DNA from: Clostridiaceae bacterium
GTDB taxonomy: Bacteria > Bacillota > Clostridia > Saccharofermentanales > Saccharofermentanaceae
Direction: 5' to 3'
Length of the DNA stretch: 64,000 bases
Assembly: GCA_012523365.1 (NCBI GenBank)
Contig: JAAYIQ010000002.1
Location: 1-64,000 of the forward strand
Each line of letters starts with the position of its first letter. Positions within the stretch are counted from its first letter, which is position 1. The translations under genes were made by a program, and so were the position numbers. The notes below the pieces were generated by a model. That model was not told where the DNA came from, searched no databases, and worked only from the letters and a program-made list of their open reading frames with translations. Of the stretch, positions 7,387-16,485 are shown one piece after another.

Positions 7387-7492
7387 GTCTTTTTCACAAA
7401 GCAACGATAAAAACACGTTTGATATTTGTGCAAAATAGACAGAAATGAGCGAGAGCCCGATATAACGGGGCTTTGCGAAAAACACCCCCAAA

Positions 7493-7520
7493 TTGCAAAA
7501 CGTTTCGGCAATAATATGTT
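7493..7520 (+). promoter_or_regulatory. Possible promoter of yjbQ-like gene
   Basis: TTGCAA (7493-7498), 16-base spacer, TATGTT (7515-7520), about 77 bases before the chosen ATG. Moderate match only. Confidence 0.3.
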
Positions 7521-7596
7521 TACAGAATCGACAACGATTCTCAAATGCAATATCATGAAACCAGTCAATAAGAGCCGAAAGGGAGTTGATATTCTT

Positions 7597-8013
7597 ATGA
7601 AAACATATCGAAAAGAACTCACTTTTTTTATTCCGGAACGCCGCGGCATCGTGAATATCACAGACCGTGTTCGTGAGGCAATCCGGGAAAGCGGGATTCG
7701 GGAAGGAATTGTTCTGGTGAACCCCATGCACATCACCGCCTCGGTATTCATCAATGACGACGAGAGCGGACTGCACCGGGATTACGAAGTCTGGTTGGAA
7801 CGGCTGGCACCGGAAAAGCCCTATAATCAGTATCGACACAATGGTTATGAGGATAACGCCGACGCTCACCTCAAACGCACCATTATGGGTCGCGAGTCAG
7901 TCGTCGCCGTGACCGACGGAGATCTTGATTTTGGAACGTGGGAGCAAATATTTTATTTTGAGTTCGACGGAAAGCGGAACAAACGTGTCCTGATCAAGAT
8001 CATCGGAGAATAA
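7597..8013 (+). CDS. YjbQ/UPF0047 family protein
   Basis: 138 residues from the ATG at 7597, which has AAAGGGAG upstream. The track's longer form adds 57 residues that do not resemble the family. The body matches the YjbQ (UPF0047) family: a compact beta-rich protein with [18 protein letters not shown] near residue 45-60 and HLKRTIMG plus LGTWEQ-type sequence ([15 protein letters not shown]) near the C-terminus. Some members show weak thiamine-phosphate synthase activity in vitro; the physiological role is unsettled. Note that one position of the usual N-H-T/S-S-A motif reads HITASV here. It is a single gene between the divergent ncRNA and a convergent MscS gene. Confidence 0.85.
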   Translation: MKTYRKELTFFIPERRGIVNITDRVREAIRESGIREGIVLVNPMHITASVFINDDESGLHRDYEVWLERLAPEKPYNQYRHNGYEDNADAHLKRTIMGRESVVAVTDGDLDFGTWEQIFYFEFDGKRNKRVLIKIIGE

Positions 8014-8103
8014 CTTCGATGCCGGCGTGACCGATTCATGAGCCGTTTCCGGAGCGACCCCGGCAGACTTCGCAAGAAAGATCCGGTGCCGACAGCGGGA
8101 GGC

Positions 8104-9333
8104 TTATTTCCGGACGGAGCGCAAGTCTCCGCTGCCGATCTCCTGAAAAAGCGTGATCCCGAATACGGGCGCGATCGCGTAGATATGATCAAAAATATCC
8201 GCTTGAACGCCTTCGTATTCCGCCCAGTCCGTTTTCGCGGAAAACGCGTACACCTCGATCGGGACCCCGCGGTTCTGGTATGTCAGTTGGCGTACCAATA
8301 TCATCATGTCTTTTCGGATGTCGGGATGATTTTCCATATAAAGCTCCAGATACTTACGAAACACGCCGATGTTCGTCAAGTGGAGTGCGTTGGCGGTATC
8401 GCCGCCCGGCGCATCTCCCTTGACCGGAGTCCGACCCGCCTCACGCTTATCCCGGATATAATGATCCAGAAAGCGGATTTTGGAGAACTCATCCAACATT
8501 TCCTCGGAGCAAAAACGAACGCTGTTGACGTCGACGTGCACGGCGCGCTTGATCCTTCTTCCTTCGGTTTGGCTCATCTTGCGCCAGTTCTTAAATGTGT
8601 TCGTGACCAACGTATACGCCGGGACCGTGCTGGTGGTGTTGTCAAAATTGTTGATCTTGACGGAAATTAAGGTGATGTCCGAAACGGTTCCGTCGATATT
8701 ATGTCCGGGAACCTCGATCCAATCGCCGATTCGGACCAAATCGTCGGTCGTCAGCTGGATGCCGGCGATGAACCCGAGAAGCGTATCCTTGAAAACAAAG
8801 GATAAAACCGCCGCGAATGCTCCGAATCCGGACAACAGAACCAACGGATCCTCGTTGATCCAAGAGGCAATGATCACGATCCCCAGTACGACAAAGATGA
8901 CAATTTCCACGACCTGGAGAAGACCCTTGATCGGGCGACGTTTGGAGATATCCTTCATGCGGTACAATTCATCGATGATCTCCAAAAGCGAATCCACGAT
9001 CAGCATGATTATGATAATCGTATAAACGGTGGCCGCCTTGATCATCCAGGGCTCCGCTTTGCCGAAACCCGCGGCGGTCATCCGGATAATCAAAGGCGTG
9101 ATCAGATGAATAATGCGGGGGATCAGGCGGCTCCTTTTCGCGGCATTGACGAGTTTGCTTTTCCGAATCGCGGGGATGCGATATAAAATGGCCGAAAACA
9201 ACCGCTTGGCGATAAAAAACAGGCCGAAACACAGAAAAGCCACAAGCATGGTGCGCAAAGAATAGCGCAGAAGCGTCAGCCAGGCGCCCTCCAATCCCAG
9301 TCCGTCGATCAGCTGATCCAACCACTCAAACAT
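8104..9333 (-). CDS. Mechanosensitive ion channel, MscS family
   Basis: 409 residues. About four to five N-terminal hydrophobic segments (residues ~20-190) are followed by the MscS core: a glycine/alanine-rich pore helix (LLSGFGAFAAVLSFVFKDTLLGFIAGIQL), the beta domain with VRIGDWIEVPG and the DITLISVKINNFDNTTSTVPAYTLV region, then a polar C-terminal domain. The gene follows the pattern of larger YbdG/YnaI-like members. It opens under membrane tension and releases solutes on hypoosmotic shock. ATG at 9333 has AAGGAG upstream. It stands alone and converges with the yjbQ-like gene. Confidence 0.92.
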   Translation of the reverse strand: MFEWLDQLIDGLGLEGAWLTLLRYSLRTMLVAFLCFGLFFIAKRLFSAILYRIPAIRKSKLVNAAKRSRLIPRIIHLITPLIIRMTAAGFGKAEPWMIKAATVYTIIIIMLIVDSLLEIIDELYRMKDISKRRPIKGLLQVVEIVIFVVLGIVIIASWINEDPLVLLSGFGAFAAVLSFVFKDTLLGFIAGIQLTTDDLVRIGDWIEVPGHNIDGTVSDITLISVKINNFDNTTSTVPAYTLVTNTFKNWRKMSQTEGRRIKRAVHVDVNSVRFCSEEMLDEFSKIRFLDHYIRDKREAGRTPVKGDAPGGDTANALHLTNIGVFRKYLELYMENHPDIRKDMMILVRQLTYQNRGVPIEVYAFSAKTDWAEYEGVQADIFDHIYAIAPVFGITLFQEIGSGDLRSVRK

Positions 9334-9488
9334 ATTATCTCCTTGTATAAACCCAATATTGCCTACGTATCAAACAAGAGGAAGATCAATAATAATATAC
9401 CACAGGATGAGCGGGCGAACCCAAGTGAGGTGACCCGTTCTCTCCGGAAACGAATATCGCCGGCGTTCGATCGGCGATGCGCATATAC

Positions 9489-9517
9489 TTGAGCGAGTGT
9501 GGTTTTGCGCGTATAAT
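9489..9517 (+). promoter_or_regulatory. Promoter of lipoprotein gene
   Basis: TTGAGC (9489-9494), 17-base spacer, TATAAT (9512-9517), ending about 48 bases before the lipoprotein ATG. Confidence 0.55.
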
Positions 9518-9565
9518 CAGATGTAGTGACAGAAAGTGTGAATCGAATAAACGGAGGGGGTACGA

Positions 9566-10561
9566 ATGAAGAATCGCATTTTGGTATTGCTTTTGGTTTT
9601 GGCGTTGGCTCTTCCCGCCGCGGGATGTTTCGAGAAGGCAACCGTGGAATCGCTGTTGGAGGATTGTGCGGCAAAGCTGGAGAAGACAGAGTCATATGAG
9701 ATCAACGCGAAGGTAAACGCGGATATCGATATCCAAGGCGAAGCACTTGATGTGGGTATCGTTGCGAAGGGTAAACTCAAGGGATCGATTACGGACAGTG
9801 CGATTCATCTGGACGGAGAATTCTCGTACAGCGCCGCAGATGATAAAGATTCCGCCGAGTTCGAGATCTACCTGATCGAGGATAAGGATGAGATTTCAGC
9901 GTACGCACGTGAAGACGAAGAGTGGTCCGAGTTTGTCATCGATGAAGATGACGATGATTTTGAGGATGCTCAGAAGGCTCTGGAAGCGATTAAATTCCAT
10001 AAAATGATCGAGCTTCTGGTCGATTATGAGAAGGATCTCGAGTTGGCAAAGAAGACCGAGAAGGTCGGAAAAATCGATGCTTATGTAATCGAGGGAACGG
10101 TAAGCGGAGATTATATTACCGATTTCGTGAAAAGTATTGATGTGGATGAACTGACGGATGAACTCGATGAGGCTCTGGAAGACGGCGACATGGATTTAGG
10201 TGATTACGAGGTCAGCATCAGGCTGATGATCGATAAGAAGACCAAATTGCCGGTGCTCCTTGAGCTGGATCTGAAAGATACCGCGCAGACAATCCTGGAG
10301 GATTTACTCACCGCCTTGATGTCGTTTGATATCCCGGATTTTGACTACGAAGACTATGATGACTATGAAGACGATGAGGATGAAGAGCCGGAACCCTCCG
10401 AACCGGAGGTGGAGGTCAACGTGAAGATCTGCGTGTTCGAGATCGAGTTTTCGGAATTTGATGATGTTAAGAAGATCAAGGTTCCCAAAGATGTGATCGA
10501 TGAAGCCAGAAGCTTCGGACCGATCGAGACTGTACAAACAGCGGCAAAAGCGTGCCGTTGA
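9566..10561 (+). CDS. Secreted lipoprotein with acidic C-terminal segment
   Basis: 331 residues. A type II signal peptide ends in the lipobox ALPAAGC (Cys about residue 21), so the protein should be lipid-anchored on the outer face of the membrane. The body alternates beta-like segments, as in LolA/LppX-type lipid- or ligand-binding lipoproteins and DUF6612-like proteins, but no diagnostic motif is certain. A strongly acidic stretch (DYEDYDDYEDDEDEEPEP, about residues 260-280) precedes the last ~50 residues. ATG is preceded by GGAGGGGG. A promoter lies upstream, and a terminator precedes the next gene, so it is probably monocistronic. Confidence 0.75.
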   Translation: MKNRILVLLLVLALALPAAGCFEKATVESLLEDCAAKLEKTESYEINAKVNADIDIQGEALDVGIVAKGKLKGSITDSAIHLDGEFSYSAADDKDSAEFEIYLIEDKDEISAYAREDEEWSEFVIDEDDDDFEDAQKALEAIKFHKMIELLVDYEKDLELAKKTEKVGKIDAYVIEGTVSGDYITDFVKSIDVDELTDELDEALEDGDMDLGDYEVSIRLMIDKKTKLPVLLELDLKDTAQTILEDLLTALMSFDIPDFDYEDYDDYEDDEDEEPEPSEPEVEVNVKICVFEIEFSEFDDVKKIKVPKDVIDEARSFGPIETVQTAAKACR

Positions 10562-10655
10562 TCCGAACGACATTGCGGCCTGCAATATGAATCTCTCTTT
10601 GACGATTGATTCGAATCCGTCCGGCTTCAGCCGGAAGGTGATCAATGACCGGGGC

Positions 10656-10695
10656 GCGGAGCCGGCCGGAAACGGACGGCTCCGCTTCTATTTTT
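10656..10695 (+). terminator. Intrinsic terminator after lipoprotein gene
   Basis: Stem GCGGAGCCG (10656-10664) / CGGCTCCGC (10677-10685) followed by TTCTATTTTT. It lies inside the N-terminus the ORF track gives to the next gene, which argues for that gene's TTG start at 10711. Confidence 0.8.
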
Positions 10696-10710
10696 AACGG
10701 AGGAATCAGG

Positions 10711-11976
10711 TTGAAATCGCAGTATTTGTTCGATCCGATCCGGGGCAAGGGATTTCGCTTTTTTATCGCAGGTGTCTGCACGGCTGTATTGCTGTCCGGT
10801 TGTTCCGCGGATTCGATCCGCCGGCCGGGTACCTCCGACACGAGCAAAACCGATTCGATCCAAACGGATACGGTGCGGACGGAGATCCCGCCGACAACAG
10901 TATTTCCGTCCGTAATCCGGGAACCGATCCTTTCTTCGGAGAATCGCGTCGGCGCCGATTTGATCCGCGAGTACCTGTGTTCCGTCCGATATAACGGTGT
11001 GGTGCTGGTTGCTCACCGTGGGGAGGTGATTTTCGAGGGGGCATATGGATTTTCGGATCTGAAAGAAGGAACCTGGAACCGGACGGAGACGATATTCGAG
11101 CTGGGATCCATTACCAAACAATTTACCGCAACGGCCGTCTTGATGCTCGCGGAGCAGGGAAAACTTTCCCTTGAAGACCCGATGAGCCTCTATTTGCCGG
11201 AATACCCGAAGGGAGAGGGAATTACCGTCCGAAATCTTCTGAACATGACGTCCGGGATCCCGGATTATGTGACCTGCGGGGCGCTCGGAATGAGCTATGA
11301 TGACCTCGAAACCGCTTCTGTCGAGGATGTCGGCCGCGTTCGTGCGATCATAGAAAAGGAGTATACCCACGAGGAGATCATGCGGTTGATTTCTCCCTAT
11401 GATCTGCTTTTTGAGGCAGGTACGAATTACCATTACAGCAACACCAACTATTATTTTTTGGGGATGATCATCGAAAAGCTCTCCGGCATGAGTTATTTCG
11501 ACTTTCTCGAAAAGTATATTTTCGAGCCGGTCGGGATGGAACATACGTCGACCGATCCTTCCGATTTGACCTCTTGCGGGTCGGTGATGATTCCGTTCGG
11601 ACGTGTTTACCTGCCGTCTCAGGATCGATCGCTGAGTTACGCCGCCGGAGTGATCTGCTCCAATGCGAGCGATTTATATAAGTGGGAACAGGCTGTTCTG
11701 GCGGGCGATTTACTCTCAGTCGACAGCCGGAGGCAGATGTTCGATCCGGGGGACTTCGGCTATGGCCTCGGATGGTCGATCGGTCTTGATTATTATGAAC
11801 ACGGCGGACAGACCGTCGGCTACAATTCACATGTGTTGGTCGTTCCCTCATCCCGCACGGTCATTATCCTGCTCTCGAATATTCAGGGGACCGGTGATTA
11901 TTTTTCCGGGGCAAACGTTAATTCAGAACAAGTCGCGACAGAAATCTACGGAATCTTGTCGGATCAGCAGTCATAG
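10711..11976 (+). CDS. Beta-lactamase-family serine hydrolase, lipoprotein
   Basis: 421 residues from TTG at 10711, which has GGAGG at the right distance; the upstream ATG of the track lies before a terminator. The signal peptide ends in the lipobox VLLSGC. The class C beta-lactamase/esterase fold shows SITK (SxxK nucleophile, about residue 132), YSNTNY (YxN, about 241) and HGGQTVGY (HxG, about 363). Such proteins act as D-aminopeptidases, carboxypeptidases or esterases on the cell surface; true beta-lactam resistance is less likely. The spacer between lipobox and domain is Thr/Ser-rich. It follows a terminator and so needs its own promoter, which I do not see clearly. Confidence 0.88.
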   Translation: MKSQYLFDPIRGKGFRFFIAGVCTAVLLSGCSADSIRRPGTSDTSKTDSIQTDTVRTEIPPTTVFPSVIREPILSSENRVGADLIREYLCSVRYNGVVLVAHRGEVIFEGAYGFSDLKEGTWNRTETIFELGSITKQFTATAVLMLAEQGKLSLEDPMSLYLPEYPKGEGITVRNLLNMTSGIPDYVTCGALGMSYDDLETASVEDVGRVRAIIEKEYTHEEIMRLISPYDLLFEAGTNYHYSNTNYYFLGMIIEKLSGMSYFDFLEKYIFEPVGMEHTSTDPSDLTSCGSVMIPFGRVYLPSQDRSLSYAAGVICSNASDLYKWEQAVLAGDLLSVDSRRQMFDPGDFGYGLGWSIGLDYYEHGGQTVGYNSHVLVVPSSRTVIILLSNIQGTGDYFSGANVNSEQVATEIYGILSDQQS

Positions 11977-12125
11977 CGCAAACACCTTTTTCGAAAGAGA
12001 GAAAACCGGGTGAACAGACCCGGCGGCAGGGGTTTCCTGAGATAAGTTTCTGAGAAACAAAATGGTGTTATACTCAAATCGAGCAAATGGATATGACTCA
12101 ATAAGAGTGAAATTAGAGGGATGGA

Positions 12126-14564
12126 ATGAAAAGAGATAGCGGAAGCGGTTTCCGAAAAAAAAGAAAAACGTCCGGCTCTTCGGGCGGAGATGTGTATCGC
12201 AGAGGTTCCGGGCTCAAGCGGCCGAATGGTAAGCCGGTCGGAAACGCTTCGGGTTACCGGGACAGGAAAGAACCGGGCACAGGAAGCGGATGGTCTGATC
12301 CCGGGCAGAATTCCGGTACCGGTGGCGCGAATCCGGGCGGCATGATCGGCTCGTTGCTCGGCTCGGACATCCGGAATTCGAAGGGATGCGGTTTTTCGAT
12401 CGGGAAAATCATTCTCATCATCGTCGTGATCGGTGTCGCTCTGTTTTTGTTCAACAAGTGTATGAACAACGCAAACGATAATATGCCATTGGATACCACG
12501 GCCGCTTACGGGACCGACGCCGGTCGTCCGACGCTCGGCGATGAAACCAACACCTCCGGTAATCCTGTCAATAACGATATCAGCCCGATGACCGGGATCA
12601 AGGGTCCGCGAACGAAGAGGACTCAAATTCTCGGTGACGGTGAGGATGTCTTTACGATCATGGTCTATATGTGCGGAACCGACCTGGAGTCGAACTACGG
12701 CATGGCGACCGCGGATATTAATGAGATGCTCTACGCGGAGCCGGGAGATAATCTCAATATCATTATTGAGACGGGCGGAACGACGAAGTGGCAGAATACC
12801 GTCGTCAAGAGCAATACAAACCAGAGATACCGGGTGACCGCAAAAGGGCTGGTTCCTCTCGAGACGAATCTCGGCAAAAAGGCGATGACCGACCCGGATA
12901 CACTTTCCGATTTTGTCTCTTATTGCGCGGAGGAGTTTCCCGCGAACCGCTATGCGTTGATTTTCTGGGACCACGGCGGCGGATCCCTGGCGGGATTCGG
13001 TTATGACCAACAGTTTCCCGGTCAGAAATCGATGACCTTGGACCAGATATACACGGCGCTGGAGGAGGCGGGTGTCGCATTCGATTTTGTCGGGTTTGAC
13101 GCCTGCCTGATGGGAACAGTCGAAACCGCGTATATGCTGAATTACCATGCGGATTACATGATTGCTTCCGAGGAATTGGAGCCGGGGATCGGCTGGTATT
13201 ATACCGATTGGATCCGCGCGTTGTCGGAAGATCCGTCGATGTCGACCCTTCAGATCGGCAAAAAAATCATCGACAGTTTTGTGGAAACCTGTAAAACGAA
13301 GGCTCCTCGCGATATCGCGACGCTGTCACTGATCGATTTGGTGGAACTCAACAATACCGGCGACGAGGCTTTTCGGGCATTTGCGCTGGCGGCTGACGCG
13401 ATGCTGGACGAGGATTATCATGTGATTTCGGAAGCGCGCGGAAATACAAGGGAATTCAATAAATCCCGTACGGATCAGGTGGATCTGATCCATCTTGCCG
13501 AGAATATCAATTCCAAGGAAGCCGCTGATCTGGCTGTCGCGATGAGAAAGTGCATCAAGTATAACCGCACCTCCTCAAACATCATGAACGCAAACGGGAT
13601 CTCCGTATACTTCCCGTACGACGAACTCAAGAGCATGTCTTCGATGGTTTCGATATATGATCGCATCGGTATGGGCGAGGAATACACCGGCCTGGTCAAG
13701 AAATTCGGCAATTTGATCGTCGGCGGTCGGATCACTACCGGCGGCTCATCGTCGCCTCTGAATTCGCTTCTGGGTGGTTTATCGGGACTCGGAGGGTGGT
13801 CCGACGCGTGGAGTTCATTCTTCCAGAATCCCGATTTTTCATCCTTCACGGGCGGAAACGCCGGAGATACGGGAAACTGGATCGATACGAACCAGATCCA
13901 ATCCAACGCGGACTATTATCAGGAACATTATCTGAACGCGTCCGATTTGGAACTGGTCGAAAAGCAAGACGGTTACGTGGTTCAGCTTTCGGACGAGCAG
14001 TGGGATCTGATCCGGAGCGTTGAACTCAACGTGTTTTTTGACGACGGAGAAGGCTATATCGACCTGGGCATCGATAATATTTATGAGTTCGACGACGACG
14101 GGGACCTGGTGATCGGATTTGACGGCACATGGGTCGCTTTGGATAAGCACATTGTCGCCTTCTACGTTGAGTCTGTCGAAGAGCAGGGCAGAAACTATAC
14201 GGTCGTCGGTCGCGTTCCCGCACTTCTCAACAACCAACTCGTGGATATTATTGTAATGTTTACGCAAGACGATCCGTACGGTTATGTGGCCGGAGCGAGG
14301 ATCAATTACGGAAACGAGACGGACACGATGGCCAAAGGTCTGGTCGAGGTCAAGAAAGGCGACGTCATTGATTTTGTATGTGACTACTATACATATGACG
14401 AGGATTTTGATGACAGTTATTTTCTCGGAGATCAGATGATCGCCGACGGAGATCTTGCCGTAAGTTACCATCCCGTAGGTGAAAATGAGTGTATGGTCAC
14501 ATACCGCCTGACCGATATTTACGGAAATACATACTGGACACCGGCGATCCTGTATCAGAATTAA
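12126..14564 (+). CDS. Membrane-anchored clostripain-family (C11) cysteine protease
   Basis: 812 residues. An unusually long basic, glycine-rich N-terminus (about 95 residues) precedes one transmembrane helix (IILIIVVIGVALFLF). The C11 peptidase domain follows, starting FTIMVYMCGTDLES; catalytic His lies in FWDHGGG (about residue 283) and Cys in GFDACLMG (about 325). The C-terminal ~230 residues are beta-rich and may bind substrate. Clostripain-like enzymes cleave after Arg/Lys. With the anchor oriented inside-to-outside the protease would act on the cell surface. GAGGGATGGA lies before the ATG. The gene stands alone between the serine hydrolase and a convergent gene. Confidence 0.9.
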   Translation: MKRDSGSGFRKKRKTSGSSGGDVYRRGSGLKRPNGKPVGNASGYRDRKEPGTGSGWSDPGQNSGTGGANPGGMIGSLLGSDIRNSKGCGFSIGKIILIIVVIGVALFLFNKCMNNANDNMPLDTTAAYGTDAGRPTLGDETNTSGNPVNNDISPMTGIKGPRTKRTQILGDGEDVFTIMVYMCGTDLESNYGMATADINEMLYAEPGDNLNIIIETGGTTKWQNTVVKSNTNQRYRVTAKGLVPLETNLGKKAMTDPDTLSDFVSYCAEEFPANRYALIFWDHGGGSLAGFGYDQQFPGQKSMTLDQIYTALEEAGVAFDFVGFDACLMGTVETAYMLNYHADYMIASEELEPGIGWYYTDWIRALSEDPSMSTLQIGKKIIDSFVETCKTKAPRDIATLSLIDLVELNNTGDEAFRAFALAADAMLDEDYHVISEARGNTREFNKSRTDQVDLIHLAENINSKEAADLAVAMRKCIKYNRTSSNIMNANGISVYFPYDELKSMSSMVSIYDRIGMGEEYTGLVKKFGNLIVGGRITTGGSSSPLNSLLGGLSGLGGWSDAWSSFFQNPDFSSFTGGNAGDTGNWIDTNQIQSNADYYQEHYLNASDLELVEKQDGYVVQLSDEQWDLIRSVELNVFFDDGEGYIDLGIDNIYEFDDDGDLVIGFDGTWVALDKHIVAFYVESVEEQGRNYTVVGRVPALLNNQLVDIIVMFTQDDPYGYVAGARINYGNETDTMAKGLVEVKKGDVIDFVCDYYTYDEDFDDSYFLGDQMIADGDLAVSYHPVGENECMVTYRLTDIYGNTYWTPAILYQN

Positions 14565-14615
14565 CGACCGAACCGGCCTCGGCGGCAGGCTTTGATTGCC
14601 GGCCGGATGACCCGC

Positions 14616-15464
14616 CTAAATAATATCTTCAGTAATTTCCTCTAGACGATTCTCCAGAAGACTCGGATCGAGGAAATACTTTTTGGCTAACGAAAAGGAA
14701 TTTGCGATGTACAGACCGTCGCAAATACGATCATCCAACGAATAGCCGACCGTACAACATTTGCGAACGACGACTTGCCCGTTCTCAACCACCGGCAACA
14801 TTTCCGTCTTGCCGAGTGCGGCAAAAATGCCGGCGGTCCCGACATTATAGGGGTGATGATACACATAATCCGTGCGGATCGATTTCAGATAGGTAAGAAA
14901 CATCGTTGCGTGAAACGGACTGGCGTCGATAACGGATTTGGGAAGCAGATTATGACGGTCCATCCACTTAAAGGTACTGACCAGAAACTTCTTAAAAATG
15001 CCCGGCATCGATAGAATAAAGGAAACCAATTTACCGGTATTTGTCTCGGAGGGTGCATGTCTGGCTTCTTCAATCGTTCTGTTAATGATTTCGGTTACCT
15101 CGTCGATAGACTCATGACCTGTGAAGGTAAATTTGACTGTAACTTCGCTTCCGTTATCGCGCAACTCCGGCTTGACGACCATTGAAAAAGAGATTCCTTT
15201 GCGGGCGTACAATTTGCCGTTCATGACGAAGCGGTTGACATTCGGTCGTTGCGCGATCCCTCTCAGGTAGGCCGCGATAAAAACATGCAAATAACTGATT
15301 TGAGTACCATCCGCGCGCTTTTTATGGATATAATCGTCAATTCCGTCCGTGCGGATGATCTGTTTCGAGAAGACCTGTGCGTCACTTCTTCTCCCGATAA
15401 TGTACGGATATAACTTCTCGAATGGACCAAGGCTTTTAAGGATTCTACCGTCGTGTCGTTTCAT
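14616..15464 (-). CDS. Stand-alone E2-like (2-oxoacid dehydrogenase acyltransferase fold) protein
   Basis: 282 residues. Start set to ATG at 15464, since the GTG used by the track is part of the ribosome binding site GGAGGTG. The protein resembles the catalytic domain of dihydrolipoamide acyltransferases and chloramphenicol acetyltransferase, with no lipoyl or E1/E3-binding domain. The active-site motif that normally reads DHRxxDG is LDDRICDG here, so the catalytic His is Asp. Other landmarks are the central FHATMFLTYLKSI and NVGTAGIFAALGK strands. No E1 or E3 gene is nearby, so classical dehydrogenase function is unlikely. Two 51-bp direct repeats lie just upstream. Confidence 0.78.
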   Translation of the reverse strand: MKRHDGRILKSLGPFEKLYPYIIGRRSDAQVFSKQIIRTDGIDDYIHKKRADGTQISYLHVFIAAYLRGIAQRPNVNRFVMNGKLYARKGISFSMVVKPELRDNGSEVTVKFTFTGHESIDEVTEIINRTIEEARHAPSETNTGKLVSFILSMPGIFKKFLVSTFKWMDRHNLLPKSVIDASPFHATMFLTYLKSIRTDYVYHHPYNVGTAGIFAALGKTEMLPVVENGQVVVRKCCTVGYSLDDRICDGLYIANSFSLAKKYFLDPSLLENRLEEITEDII

Positions 15465-15506
15465 AAGCACCTCCGAGGTATCTCTACTCTCGATTTTATC
15501 ATCAAA

Positions 15507-15620
15507 TGATCACCTCGCGCGAATTCCAATAGTCAAAAATCATTTGGAGTGAATGATGAAGTCAACTATTGATCACCTCGCGCGAATTCCAATCGTCAAA
15601 AATCATTTGGAGCGAATGAT
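15507..15620. repeat. Two 51-bp direct repeats between divergent genes
   Basis: Copies at 15507-15557 and 15570-15620 (63-base period) differ at only two positions (AATAGTC/AATCGTC and GGAGTG/GGAGCG). Each begins TGATCACCTCGCGCGAATTC and ends in ATCATT-N7-AATGAT, a small inverted repeat. They lie between the E2-like gene and the divergent YczE-like gene, where operators would be expected. Confidence 0.85.
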
Positions 15621-15703
15621 ATATTCATCGAAAAGTCACGCTTATCCGATGCGTCAATGATAGAATGGGTTCATTATCATCCGGCCGCAGGGGAGAGCAG
15701 TAC

Positions 15704-16399
15704 ATGAGCGAAATGAAGAAGCGAATCCTGATGACGACCTTGGGCGTCTTAATTTGTGGATTTTCTGTCGGCATGTTCAAGTTTTCCGTTTTCGGACTTG
15801 ATCCGTTTCAGGTTCTCGCGCATGGGATCGCACGGCATGTGCCGATCGCTTTCGGAACCCTGTACGTAATCATCAACGCGATCATGCTGATCGCAATCTT
15901 TTTTCTCGATAAGACCAAGATCGGCCTCGGAACGCTGATCAATCTGTTTCTTCTGGGCTATGTGGCTCAATATTCGGAAATGTTTTTTCTATGGATGATC
16001 CCCGACGCGTCATTCTGGGTTCGATTGGGGATTCTACTGCTTGCGATCCTGATCATATGCCTGGGCTCCGCTTTCTATTTTACCGGTAATCTCGGTGTGT
16101 CGACCTATGACGCTGTCGCGTTGATCATGTCCGAGAAAAAGATTGCGAAATTCCAGTATTGCCGTATCGGCACCGATTTGATTTGCACGGGAACAGGTTT
16201 TTTACTCGGAGAAATGCCCGGGGTTGCTACGATCATCACCGCTTTCTTCATGGGCCCGATCATCGCTTTTTTCCGCCATCGGTTCGCAATGCCCTTCCGT
16301 TACGGAAAAGAAGAAGCACGCATGTTGGTACAGGCCGAGGAAGAGGAGCGGAGACAGAATAAGGTTAATAAACAACAAAAAGATATCGATAAACGATAA
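15704..16399 (+). CDS. YczE/YitT-type integral membrane protein
   Basis: 231 residues from ATG at 15704, preceded by GGGGAGAG; the track's 13 extra residues have no ribosome binding site. Five to six hydrophobic segments and the conserved pattern GxxxFxFSxFGLDPFQVLAHG near the start and GNLGVSTYDAVALIMSEK in the middle match the YczE/YyaS group of the YitT superfamily. The C-terminal tail is charged and Lys/Glu-rich, so cytoplasmic. Function of the family is unknown; in Bacillus yczE is linked to lipopeptide production. The gene is divergent from the E2-like gene across the 51-bp repeats. Confidence 0.82.
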   Translation: MSEMKKRILMTTLGVLICGFSVGMFKFSVFGLDPFQVLAHGIARHVPIAFGTLYVIINAIMLIAIFFLDKTKIGLGTLINLFLLGYVAQYSEMFFLWMIPDASFWVRLGILLLAILIICLGSAFYFTGNLGVSTYDAVALIMSEKKIAKFQYCRIGTDLICTGTGFLLGEMPGVATIITAFFMGPIIAFFRHRFAMPFRYGKEEARMLVQAEEEERRQNKVNKQQKDIDKR

Positions 16400-16406
16400 A
16401 AATATA

Positions 16407-16435
16407 TTGCAAAACGTCGATTCGCTTGCTATGAT
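16407..16435 (+). promoter_or_regulatory. Promoter of the DUF2975 operon
   Basis: TTGCAA (16407-16412), 17-base spacer, TATGAT (16430-16435), about 50 bases before the chosen ATG at 16486. Confidence 0.55.
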
Positions 16436-16485
16436 GTACACATCAATGAATGGTCTCCGACCGGGGATCAACGCGGAGGTGTTGT

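Noticed and set aside
10642-11544. 300-residue minus-strand ORF
   Set aside because: Antisense to the serine hydrolase gene whose SxxK, YxN and HxG motifs are intact.
11964-13148. 394-residue minus-strand ORF
   Set aside because: Antisense to the clostripain-family gene; Arg/His-rich composition typical for a shadow frame.
15507-15620. 51-bp repeats as a CRISPR array or att site
   Set aside because: Only two copies with a 12-base gap and no cas genes, integrase or tRNA end nearby.
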